NCBI RefSeq assembly: GCF_026191725.2
Contig: NZ_CP120863.1
Coordinates: 4,320,001-4,384,000, forward strand
DNA: 64,000 nucleotides
DNA from: Roseibium porphyridii
GTDB taxonomy: Bacteria; Pseudomonadota; Alphaproteobacteria; Rhizobiales; Stappiaceae
Reading direction: 5' to 3'
The translations under genes were made by a program, and so were the position numbers. Below the pieces are notes generated by a model that had not been told where the DNA came from, did not search any database, and worked only from the letters and a program-made list of their open reading frames with translations. Of the stretch, positions 9,026 through 17,031 are shown piece after piece (position 1 is the stretch's first letter; every line of letters starts with the position of its first letter).

Positions 9026-9280
9026 ATGAGCCACGTCCCACACGAGCTGCATGAAGAATTTCCGGAAGCGGCCGAAAAACTGCATCAACTGAAAATTGGC
9101 GACAGTCATTTTGCGCGTCTTGCAGACGAATACCACACCATCAATCGAGAAGTTCACCGCATCGAAACAGACGTGGCACCCGCCTCGGATGAGGTATTGG
9201 AAGACCTGAAGAAGAAACGCCTTTTTTTGAAAGACCAGATTGCCGCCAAACTGGCGGCGACCGAAAACACCGTGTCCTGA
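9026..9280 (+). CDS. YdcH family (DUF465) small protein
   Basis: 84 residues, charged and predicted to be two antiparallel helices. The DUF465/YdcH pattern is visible: F-EAAEKLHQLK at about residue 12, HFARLADEYHTINREVHRIE in the middle, and a LEDLKKKRLFLKDQIA second helix. An AAAAGGAGG Shine-Dalgarno precedes the ATG at good spacing. The function of the family is not known; members are abundant small cytoplasmic proteins in proteobacteria. It appears monocistronic. Confidence 0.85.
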   Translation: MSHVPHELHEEFPEAAEKLHQLKIGDSHFARLADEYHTINREVHRIETDVAPASDEVLEDLKKKRLFLKDQIAAKLAATENTVS

Positions 9281-9307
9281 GCCCCTCCTTTTCAGGCCGG
9301 TGTTAGC

Positions 9308-9338
9308 GCCCGCGCCGTCCCCGTCCGACGGCGCGGGC
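9308..9338. terminator. Strong GC hairpin after ydcH
   Basis: A perfect 12-bp stem (GCCCGCGCCGTC / GACGGCGCGGGC) with a 7-nt loop begins 28 nt after the ydcH-like stop. There is no T-run, so it is either a non-canonical terminator or a 3'-stabilising hairpin. The rest of 9281-9918 has no gene I can support; an AT-rich patch lies at about 9715-9770. Confidence 0.5.
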
Positions 9339-9918
9339 CACCTAATCGATCTTCGATCAAACTGGAAAGATCACGATACTGCGGCTCAAAAAAAGGCGGC
9401 ACCGGCTGCGACAAAACGAAGGCTTTTGAAGACAGTCCGCAAGGCAGATTTCCGAGAGCCCACATAAAGAAGGCGCCGAAACTTCCATGAAGTCCGGCGC
9501 CAGTCTGGGGAGGAACGACCCTCATCGTTCAAAGGACATGTGGGTCTGCATCGTTAAACTTGCAAGAAAATAAAATGTGAGCATGACGTGAATCCGAGCC
9601 GCGACAGGCACTGGAATTGCGCCTCTCTCTTGTTTCCGGATCAGCTTTTCAAGAACCGTCCGAACGAGAGCCGAAACGCGGATCCTCGATATCCAGTTGA
9701 TACCAGCATATTAAAAACCTCAATTAATTAATTGAAAAATATAATCTTTACCTCCTGAGAAAATGATTCAAGGGCTTTACAAGCTGATTCAACACGGGCC
9801 TCTGATTGACGGCCCGAACCCGATTGAAAAGGAAGCGGGGCATTTGCGCGGTTTATCCGCCTTGACGGTTCATTGACGCTGCGGTCTTCTCTAGAAAATC
9901 GTTCTCTTGGAAATTGTC

Positions 9919-10359
9919 ATGTGTCTGGCCCGCCTGTCTGTCTTTCTTCTCTGCCTCTTCCCTGTGACCGCAGAAGCGGCTGATTTTTGTGTCGACGTTC
10001 ATTCCAAAAAAGGGTGGCAGAGGCTTACGTTGCCTGATGGAAAAATACGGCGGGTCAGCTTCAACGGCAGCTGGAGTGTCATCAATGGCATCTACAAGCC
10101 GGTCGGGCCGCGCGGATATTCCGGCAAGGACGCGAAGAGCCTCGGCCCGTTGTATGGCTATAAATTTGACCAGTCCTATTCCTTTGGCGAAATGCTGGTC
10201 AGGGACCAGGCTGGAAGGATCGTTCCTTTTGCAGAGTTTGCCGCACTGGCAGTCAATGCACCGGATCCTTCCGGTACCTACAGTTTCAGGATCAACGACA
10301 AGGACGTTGCCCTTTGGGACAATGCCGGGGCGATCCGTGTCTGTATCTCAATGCGTTGA
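9919..10359 (+). CDS. Small exported protein of unknown function
   Basis: About 146 residues from ATG 9919; a TTG four codons earlier is also possible. A clear signal peptide (LARLSVFLLCLFPVTAEAA) ends near residue 20. The mature part has two cysteines, one near its start (ADFCVDV) and one near its end (IRVCISM), placed to form a disulfide joining the termini. It is rich in Gly and aromatic residues (SWSVINGIYKPVGPRGYSG), suggesting a compact beta domain. I do not recognise the family. It is followed 27 bp later by an SDR gene on the same strand. Confidence 0.6.
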   Translation: MCLARLSVFLLCLFPVTAEAADFCVDVHSKKGWQRLTLPDGKIRRVSFNGSWSVINGIYKPVGPRGYSGKDAKSLGPLYGYKFDQSYSFGEMLVRDQAGRIVPFAEFAALAVNAPDPSGTYSFRINDKDVALWDNAGAIRVCISMR

Positions 10360-10386
10360 AGCCCGAAATCATCAATCGAGAAGCAC

Positions 10387-11142
10387 ATGACGAATAATGT
10401 TGTTCTGATCACCGGTGCGGCCAGAGGCATAGGTCTTGCCACCGCACATCTGATGATGGATCGTGGCTGGCACGTCGCCATGTTGGACAGGGACGGCGAA
10501 GAGCTGCTCAAAGTCACGAGTGGCCTTGAGAAAGCAGCGCCATTCATCTGCGATGTCTCAATTCCAAAAGAGGTGGCAACGGCTCTGCCTCAGGTTCTCT
10601 CCAGATTTGGGCGCCTGGACGCGGTGGTAAACAATGCGGGCGTTGCAGAGTTCGGTCCAATCGACCAGACAGACTTCGCAATGTGGCGACGGGTCATGGA
10701 GACCAATCTGGATGGCGTTTTTCTTGTATCTCAAGAGGCGATGCCTGCCTTGAAGGCAACAAAGGGGGCGATCGTGAACATCGCCTCCATTTCCGGTCTG
10801 CGCGCTTCAACGTTGCGCGTTGCCTACGGTACTTCGAAAGCTGCCGTAATCCAGATGACCAAACAGCAAGCGGCCGAACTCGGCGAAAGCGGAATTCGAG
10901 CCAACTGCGTCTGTCCCGGACCTGTGAAAACCAAACTCGCCTTGGCGGTACACAGCCAGGAAATCATCGATGCCTATCACGATGCCATACCGCTGAACCG
11001 CTATGGCCAGGAGGTTGAAATTGCCGAAGTGATTGCGTTCCTGTGTTCCGATCAGGCGGCATATGTAACCGGCCAGGTGATCGCCGCCGATGGTGGGTTT
11101 GAAAGCACTGGTGTCGGTCTTCCCGCGCTTCGAGACAAATAA
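10387..11142 (+). CDS. Short-chain dehydrogenase/reductase (SDR), classical type
   Basis: 251 residues, typical classical SDR. The Rossmann motif TGAARGIG lies at about residues 8-15, NNAG near 80, catalytic Ser in NIASISGLR near 132-138, and the YGTSK Tyr/Lys pair near 147-151. An Asp after beta-2 (AMLDRDGE) points to NAD(H) rather than NADP(H). A C-terminal GQVIAADGGFES segment is as in 3-oxoacyl-ACP reductase and glucose dehydrogenase relatives. The substrate is unknown. It may be co-transcribed with the small exported protein before it. Confidence 0.88.
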   Translation: MTNNVVLITGAARGIGLATAHLMMDRGWHVAMLDRDGEELLKVTSGLEKAAPFICDVSIPKEVATALPQVLSRFGRLDAVVNNAGVAEFGPIDQTDFAMWRRVMETNLDGVFLVSQEAMPALKATKGAIVNIASISGLRASTLRVAYGTSKAAVIQMTKQQAAELGESGIRANCVCPGPVKTKLALAVHSQEIIDAYHDAIPLNRYGQEVEIAEVIAFLCSDQAAYVTGQVIAADGGFESTGVGLPALRDK

Positions 11143-11151
11143 GCCCGATCT

Positions 11152-11448
11152 CTATTTTCTAAACGCCCCTTCCGGACGATACTTGTCCATGACGGCATCA
11201 AGCCGGTCATTGGTGATGGCAGGGTTTGCATTTTGAAGGCACGGTAGAAGAATTGCCTTATTGGCCCGTTGTTCCGCACCGCTTGGATATTTGTCAGGCG
11301 CCGGATTGACCGGCTTGAAACATTCGATGAACACAGCTTCTTCAATTTGGAGGTCCTGAGCAATCCTGTCGGTCGGCCGGTTGGGGTCCTGGTCTGCAAA
11401 GGCAGACTGGGAAAGCAGCATGAAGAAAATCACAAGACCTGATCGCAT
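11152..11448 (-). CDS. Small exported protein of unknown function
   Basis: About 98 residues. The chosen ATG has a GGGAGCA Shine-Dalgarno and begins a clean signal peptide (MRSGLVIFFMLLSQSAFA). The mature part is hydrophilic with two cysteines (FIECFKP and LPCLQNANPAI), likely a disulfide. It is convergent with the SDR gene, only 9 bp between the stops. Family not recognised. Confidence 0.6.
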   Translation of the reverse strand: MRSGLVIFFMLLSQSAFADQDPNRPTDRIAQDLQIEEAVFIECFKPVNPAPDKYPSGAEQRANKAILLPCLQNANPAITNDRLDAVMDKYRPEGAFRK

Positions 11449-11583
11449 TGGAGTGCTCCCATTGAGGCTGATCACCTGCGCGGCAAACGCGTTTGGACAT
11501 AGTGACCACTCTATGAAGATGTACATTTTCGTGTGTGACGATCGTCACACCTGTTTCCAATTTCCCTTTTTTTTCAACGAAGC

Positions 11584-12009
11584 TTAGTGGTCCGAGAGGA
11601 AATGAGCCGCGATTTGGCGCTGATGTGGACGTGTCCTGTGCTCAAACAGATAAATACCCTGCCAAGTGCCCAGGACCATTTGACCGTTGGTCACCGGGAT
11701 GGACAAGGAAACAGGCAAGAGTGCTGCCTTGATATGGGCCGGCATGTCATCCGGTCCCTCAAATGTATGAACCAGATAGTTCATGGACGGGTGATCCGCA
11801 GACGGCACCAATCGCTCCAGATAGGCTTTCAGGTCAATTTGCACGTCCGGGTCGGCATTTTCCTGTATCAACAGTGAGCAGGACGTGTGACGCACAAAAA
11901 GCGTCAACAATCCATCCTGGCCACCTTGATCGGACACCCAGCCGGCAACATTACGGGTGAACTCGTAAAGACCCTGACCTTCCGTGCGAATAGAAAAAAC
12001 GGTGTGCAT
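11584..12009 (-). CDS. YjbQ/UPF0047 family protein
   Basis: 141 residues, full length for the family. Conserved blocks are visible: LTLFVRHTSCSLLIQENADP near residue 36 and a C-terminal NGQMVLGTWQGIYLFEHR strand with conserved His. YjbQ-type proteins form trimers and have been reported to have weak thiamine-phosphate synthase activity; their main role remains uncertain. It appears monocistronic. Confidence 0.9.
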   Translation of the reverse strand: MHTVFSIRTEGQGLYEFTRNVAGWVSDQGGQDGLLTLFVRHTSCSLLIQENADPDVQIDLKAYLERLVPSADHPSMNYLVHTFEGPDDMPAHIKAALLPVSLSIPVTNGQMVLGTWQGIYLFEHRTRPHQRQIAAHFLSDH

Positions 12010-12214
12010 TTGGGGCTTTCAGAAAGAGGACTGTTCGATTGTGTAGAGGCTTATGCCATTCGCTTTTCTCTGACAATCACCCCATAGGCACCAGCTTTCC
12101 AGCCTGGCACGAAAACCAAGATACAGTTTGGTGCTTGCAACCGGGACTGGCAACCGCCATCTCAGCTAAGGCCTCTCATCGCCGCACTCGGTGTCACCGG
12201 TTCTGGAAGTACTC

Positions 12215-13513
12215 ATGTCCATCCCTGCGAAACGAATTCTGATTGCCTCGCTTGGTACGCGCGGTGATGTCCAGCCATATGTCGCGCTCGCAAAAGAGCT
12301 TGTGCTGCAGGGCGCTGAAGTGACGCTTTCCACCGGCGAAGGCTTTGAGGACATGATCGAACAGGTGGGAGCAAAGGCCCGCCCTCTTCCGATCAACTAC
12401 CAGACACTCCTGCAGAGTGAAGATATTCAAGAGGCATTGTTTTCGCTGAAAGGGAAAATCCGGGCAGCAAAGCAGAACCTTGCGCTTCAGAAAGAGCTGA
12501 CAAGGTGTCTGTGGTCGATAACGCTCGATGAGCAGCCCGACCTGATCCTGTTCAATTTGAAAGCGACTGTGGTGACGCTCGCAGCCCGGCGCCTTGGAGT
12601 GCCCGCGCTCCCGACTGCTCTCCAGCCCGTAACCGCACCGACCGCAGAATTTCCTTTGCCGTTGTTCGCCATTCCTGACCTTGGCAGCTACTTCAATCGC
12701 AAAAGCTATCTGGCCGGACGTTTCTTGATGAAAGTCGGACTGGCAACGCTCATAAAACCAATCAAGCCGGAAGCAGAAGCAGAGTTTGGAATGTCCGGCG
12801 CTCTAATGGACGGCCATTGGCCGGGTGGCGGCATGGCGCCAGCGCTACAAGCCTTTTCCAAAGCGCTGGTGCCGACACCGGAAGACTGGAGCGAAGAAAA
12901 TATTGCCTGCGGTTACTGGCTCACGGAGACCGACGCTGCGTATCGCCCGCCAGCCGATCTTCAGCAATTCCTGCAAGACGACAGTTCTCCCGTCTATCTG
13001 GGTTTTGGGTCCATGCCGAGCAAAGATCCTGAGAAGCTGACGAAAACAGTTCTTGCAAGTCTTAAGAACACGGGACAGCGCGCAGTGCTTGCCACTGGTT
13101 GGGGCGGACTTGTGAAAGAGAACCTTCCCACTGAAATGGCCGATCGCCTTTTCCTGATCGACAAAGCCCCACATAGCTGGCTGTTTCCGCGGTGTTCAGC
13201 CGTTGTCCACCATGGCGGAGCCGGCACCACGCATGAAGCGCTGCGCTGGGGCAAGCCGTCTCTCATTTGCCCGGTTTTCGGCGATCAGCCGTTCTGGGGA
13301 AGCCGGGTGCACAAGATCGGCGCGGGCCCTGCCCCATTACCTCAAAAACAACTCACCACGACACAGCTGACAACCGCCTTGAACGCCCTTGAAGATCCCA
13401 AATATCGAGTTGGTGCTGAAAAAGCTGCCGAAACGATGTCAAGCGAACCCGGCGCGGCCGGAACCGCGCGATACCTGCTCGGCGTTCTCAAGACCGGTCA
13501 GAAATCACATTGA
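12215..13513 (+). CDS. UGT-type (GT1) glycosyltransferase
   Basis: About 432 residues. The N-terminal Rossmann half starts with RILIASLGTRGDVQPYVALA, typical of sterol/lipid and antibiotic UGTs. The C-terminal half has the donor-binding signature HHGGAGTTHEALRWGKPSLI and PVFGDQPFWGSRV. Such enzymes move a sugar from a UDP-sugar to lipids, sterols or macrolides; the acceptor is unknown here. A GTG eight codons earlier is in frame, but the ATG aligns with the family start. No biosynthetic partners flank it, so it may act on a membrane lipid or a foreign compound. Confidence 0.82.
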   Translation: MSIPAKRILIASLGTRGDVQPYVALAKELVLQGAEVTLSTGEGFEDMIEQVGAKARPLPINYQTLLQSEDIQEALFSLKGKIRAAKQNLALQKELTRCLWSITLDEQPDLILFNLKATVVTLAARRLGVPALPTALQPVTAPTAEFPLPLFAIPDLGSYFNRKSYLAGRFLMKVGLATLIKPIKPEAEAEFGMSGALMDGHWPGGGMAPALQAFSKALVPTPEDWSEENIACGYWLTETDAAYRPPADLQQFLQDDSSPVYLGFGSMPSKDPEKLTKTVLASLKNTGQRAVLATGWGGLVKENLPTEMADRLFLIDKAPHSWLFPRCSAVVHHGGAGTTHEALRWGKPSLICPVFGDQPFWGSRVHKIGAGPAPLPQKQLTTTQLTTALNALEDPKYRVGAEKAAETMSSEPGAAGTARYLLGVLKTGQKSH

Positions 13514-13564
13514 TCATGACTCGACGCTCGTCCGCACCTACTGCCAGGTCAAACAAGAGCCTAC

Positions 13565-14491
13565 TTAGGCTTCTAGAGCTTTGCCAATTTCCACATTGGT
13601 GACCCAGCCGACAACCGGCTCGGTTGACTTTCCAGTGGCCGTCACGATCACATCCTGGCAACCGTCCTTGTTCTCCATATGCATCTTCGCGTCGGCAAGC
13701 GTTCCCCCGGCACGCGCAAAGGCGACATACCCGGTGATGAATGCTCCAAAAGTTTCAGGTGCTCGCGACTCGCTGGCAAGGTCGTGCACCTTTTCCAGTT
13801 TGTCCTTGTTCTTCGGGTCATTCTTGAAATTCACGGTAACATTTGAGGGAAGGTCGATGGCGCGCATTTCACTCCACAGGCCTCGATGAAGCACGCCAAC
13901 ACAGGCCTTGCCCGGCGTCAGAATGACAACTCTTGAGATTGGCCTGCCGCCCGGGAGTTTGTCTTCAAACGCTTCCGCCACTTTCTGGATAGGAACTTCC
14001 TTGAGATCTCCGTTCGGCGCCTCAACAGTTCCAACAATTTTGTCGATCGGGATCATGGCTTCCTCGATTGGGACAGCCCTGAGCTTTTGCCCTGACAACT
14101 TGACGAGGCTCTCTGTCGCCTTGCTGGCCGCCTCGAAGTTCTGCTTGCTGAAGTAATAAGCGAGGACTGTGCCCACCCAGGTCGCAAACAGGGGCAACAG
14201 CGCTGCGAAAACATACTGACTGTTTTCAACTGCATCACTGTTCGAAGCGCCAAAAATACCAACGCCCAGAACGACCACCGAGACAAAAATCAACCCGACA
14301 ATGGAAAACTTGACGATATCGTCAGCCAGCATTTCACGAAAACCAGAAGATGCCTCGGAAGCTGGTGCAGGCTTTTCAGCTTCCTTAGCCTTCCGATTAA
14401 ACGCGATGTAAGCAAGCACACCGGAAATAAAGACCAGCAAACATAGAATTATAATCAGAATGGCGTTCAAGCTAAGCACTCTCCCCTCCAT
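13565..14491 (-). CDS. Membrane protein of unknown function, three N-terminal TM segments
   Basis: 308 residues. Hydrophobic segments lie at about 8-30, 60-82 and 92-113 (AILIIILCLLVFISGVLAYI; SIVGLIFVSVVVLGVGIF; VFAALLPLFATWVGTVLAYY). About 190 residues of probably cytosolic soluble domain follow, ending in VVGWVTNVEIGKAL, which resembles the end of a CBS-like module. A GTG four codons in, placed after GGAGGGGAG, is an equally likely start. It is convergent with the glycosyltransferase. Function is not recognised. The divergent spacer to the next gene (14492-14840) is AT-rich and holds nothing else I can support. Confidence 0.65.
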   Translation of the reverse strand: MEGRVLSLNAILIIILCLLVFISGVLAYIAFNRKAKEAEKPAPASEASSGFREMLADDIVKFSIVGLIFVSVVVLGVGIFGASNSDAVENSQYVFAALLPLFATWVGTVLAYYFSKQNFEAASKATESLVKLSGQKLRAVPIEEAMIPIDKIVGTVEAPNGDLKEVPIQKVAEAFEDKLPGGRPISRVVILTPGKACVGVLHRGLWSEMRAIDLPSNVTVNFKNDPKNKDKLEKVHDLASESRAPETFGAFITGYVAFARAGGTLADAKMHMENKDGCQDVIVTATGKSTEPVVGWVTNVEIGKALEA

Positions 14492-14840
14492 TTTTGTTGT
14501 ATTTTGAAGAATAAAAATCTGAAATTACATAAATATACTAAATTGACTTATCGTCAGACACTACCAACCGATATACACCCAGTGGTTGAAAGACGCATTC
14601 ATTCCTAGAACCGACCTGGTACCAAAAGCATCGGGCACAATTGCGTTTCCGATCTCGCTATATCGGTGAATACCGACGCCAAATCCCGACAGTTCAAGTA
14701 CCTTGTTCGACCAAAATATCTTGTGCTCTCAAGGCCACCGGCAAGACAGGATTTCGATCAGGTGGCGGGATCTCTCTTTTCTTTTCGACCTTTGCCTGAC
14801 ACAACTATGAATGCCAATATGTTTGAGGAGTCACCGGCCT

Positions 14841-16487
14841 GTGTTTCCCGCCCGCTATTTCGTTTTCCTTCTGTGCCTTTTTCTGACACTTGTCAGCTTC
14901 ATCTTGATCTTTGCCTGGAACATTCATTTCCTCTGGCCATTTGCCGTCTTTTCAGCTCTCTCAGTGACGGGTGTGCTGGATCTCTCGCAGACCAAGCATT
15001 CCGTCCTTCGAAACTATCCGGTCATCGGTCACTTCCGGTTTCTGTTTGAAGCCATCCGGCCCGAACTTCGGCAATATTTCTTTGAAAGCAACCAGGATGG
15101 GCGGCCCTTTTCGCGCGAACGACGGTCGATGGTTTATGACCGGGCGAAGAACATTGAAGATGTGCTGCCCTTCGGCACGGAACTTGATGTCTATGACGAC
15201 GCGTATGGCTGGGTGAACCATTCAATCAGCCCAAAACCTGAAACGCATGACGACTTGAGGGTTACAATCGGCGGCCCGGACTGCAAGCAACCTTATTCGG
15301 CATCTCTGTTCAATATTTCCGCCATGAGCTTCGGGTCGTTGTCGGGCAACGCGATCTTGGCACTGAACAAGGGTGCCAAGGCAGGCAACTTCTATCACGA
15401 TACGGGCGAAGGCAGCGTCTCGCGGTACCATCGGGAAGGCGGCGGCGATCTGGTCTGGGAACTTGGCAGTGGTTATTTTGGCTGCCGGGCAGAAGATGGC
15501 ACCTTCGATGCGGAGAAATTCAAGACACAGGCTGCCAATCCGCAAATCAAGATGATCGAGATCAAGATGAGCCAGGGGGCAAAGCCTGGCCATGGCGGCG
15601 TATTGCCAGGACCCAAGGTAACGGAAGAAATCGCAGAGGCGCGCGGTATACCTGTTGGCAAGGAATGCGTTTCACCGGCCAGTCATTCCGCCTTCTCTAC
15701 TCCGCTCGAGCTCTTGGATTTCATCGCCAGACTGCGCGAATTGTCAGGCGGCAAGCCGATTGGCTTCAAGCTTTGTGTGGGCCACAGATGGGAGTTTATG
15801 GCAATTGTCAAAGCCATGCTGAAGACAGGCATCAAGCCTGATTTCATCGTCGTGGACGGGGCGGAAGGCGGAACGGGTGCTGCGCCCGTCGAGTTTGCCA
15901 ACAGGCTTGGAACACCACTTCGTCAGGGGCTCTCATTCGTGCACAATTGCCTCGTCGGCACTGGGTTGCGCGACGACATAAAACTGGCAGCCAGCGGCAA
16001 GCTGATCAGCGCCTATGATATTGCCGGAACCATGGCGCTCGGTGCGGATTGGGTAAATTCAGCACGCGGTTTCATGTTTGCTGTCGGCTGCATTCAGTCC
16101 CAGAGTTGTCATACCAACCGTTGCCCGACCGGCGTTGCAACTCAGGACCCCAAACGTCAGCAGGCGCTTGATGTTCCCGACAAGTCCCAAAGGGTCGAGA
16201 ATTTCCATCGCAATACGCTGAGGTCTCTGAAGGCCTTCACGGCAGCCTCCGGCTTCGACCATCCGAGCGAATTCGAGCCGGAGCATTTCTACCTGCGCGA
16301 AGGCAACCGCGCCATCATGCCTGCAAGCGCTGCACTCACCTGGGTGAAACGCGGAGAACTGCTCGACGAAGCGCACAACATTCCCGCTTATTCAACCTAT
16401 TGGGAAATGGCCGTGGCGGACAGCTTTCACCCAGCCAAATCCCTGGCAACCGCAAAAGCACTACAGCATCACAAGGTTAGCCACTGA
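14841..16487 (+). CDS. Membrane-anchored FMN-binding glutamate-synthase-like protein
   Basis: About 548 residues. One or two N-terminal TM segments (FVFLLCLFLTLVSFILIFAW) precede a GltS central/FMN domain: SFGSLSGNA, GGVLPGPKV and VVDGAEGGTGAAP for FMN and product handling. A Cys cluster follows (CIQSQSCHTNRCPTGVA), matching the 3Fe-4S ligands. The N-terminal glutaminase domain and the C-terminal GXGXG structural domain of real GltB are absent, so it cannot take ammonia from glutamine by itself. The GTG start has a GAGGAG Shine-Dalgarno; an ATG ten codons earlier is the alternative. The reaction is unknown, possibly an oxidoreductase on an amino or methylamino acid as in the related methylglutamate-type enzymes. 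Confidence 0.8.
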   Translation: MFPARYFVFLLCLFLTLVSFILIFAWNIHFLWPFAVFSALSVTGVLDLSQTKHSVLRNYPVIGHFRFLFEAIRPELRQYFFESNQDGRPFSRERRSMVYDRAKNIEDVLPFGTELDVYDDAYGWVNHSISPKPETHDDLRVTIGGPDCKQPYSASLFNISAMSFGSLSGNAILALNKGAKAGNFYHDTGEGSVSRYHREGGGDLVWELGSGYFGCRAEDGTFDAEKFKTQAANPQIKMIEIKMSQGAKPGHGGVLPGPKVTEEIAEARGIPVGKECVSPASHSAFSTPLELLDFIARLRELSGGKPIGFKLCVGHRWEFMAIVKAMLKTGIKPDFIVVDGAEGGTGAAPVEFANRLGTPLRQGLSFVHNCLVGTGLRDDIKLAASGKLISAYDIAGTMALGADWVNSARGFMFAVGCIQSQSCHTNRCPTGVATQDPKRQQALDVPDKSQRVENFHRNTLRSLKAFTAASGFDHPSEFEPEHFYLREGNRAIMPASAALTWVKRGELLDEAHNIPAYSTYWEMAVADSFHPAKSLATAKALQHHKVSH

Positions 16488-16520
16488 GACAGAATTCTAG
16501 GCCCCAGCAGGTAACTTAAT

Positions 16521-16718
16521 TCAGGGGTCGATCTGAACGTTTTCAAATGCGACTTGTTGCCTGTCAATGTTGAGCTGCAATGTCTTGTAGCGGGAAATTC
16601 CTCTAGGGAAATCGAAAAACCGAAACCCAACTTTCACGGACATGCCTTCTTTAAGAAACACCGTTTTGTGGTGATAGTTTTTGCGGTCCGCTCCATCGAC
16701 CGAGAAGCCTGAAACGCG
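16521..16718 (-). pseudogene. Possible gene remnant (C-terminal fragment)
   Basis: A stop-bounded open frame of 65 codons reads like a real beta-strand-rich protein end (HHKTVFLKEGMSVKVGFRFF, then LNIDRQQVAFENVQIDP). It has no usable ATG near its beginning, and an in-frame TAA at 16719-16721 cuts it off. It may be the decayed 3' end of a lost gene. Function is unknown and chance cannot be excluded. Confidence 0.3.
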
Positions 16719-16772
16719 TTAAGTTGCGTTCTGAAATAACCTGATGAAAGACTTGTCTTTTGTAATTGTTAA

Positions 16773-16952
16773 GTCACGTCCAAAGGGGGCGAAATTAGTC
16801 AGTTCCAGGCTGCTGGTTCACTTTGCTTGTTGTTTCAAGTTTTTGACGGAGTTCCAGGAACGAAGGATGCGCAAGAGTGGACGATCGACAACTTTGCAAT
16901 TTCGATTGTTGAATTTCGCGTGCAACCGACAGGTTCTCAACCTTGCGAATGA
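16773..16952 (+). pseudogene. Possible gene remnant on the opposite strand
   Basis: A 59-codon frame between TAA (16770) and TGA (16950) reads CLLFQVFDGVPGTKDAQEW then a TIDNFAISIVEFRVQP end. This looks like the last strands of a beta-sandwich domain such as a carbohydrate-binding or lectin-like module. No start codon is available. Together with the neighbouring reverse-strand fragment it makes 16500-16960 look like decaying sequence rather than an ordinary spacer. Confidence 0.3.
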
Positions 16953-17031
16953 GAGCAGAAGCTCCAATTAATTTCGGCGTCAGATCTAATAGAGGAAAAG
17001 CAGGCCCGGCAGATACCGGGCCTGTGACTGG

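Noticed and set aside
9292..9525. 77-codon reverse frame after ydcH.
   Set aside because: Covers the GC hairpin, has no Shine-Dalgarno and reads as Pro/Gly/Arg-rich noise.
9513..9535. GGAAC...CGTT resembling an EcfG general-stress promoter.
   Set aside because: The spacing is 9 bp instead of 16-17 bp.
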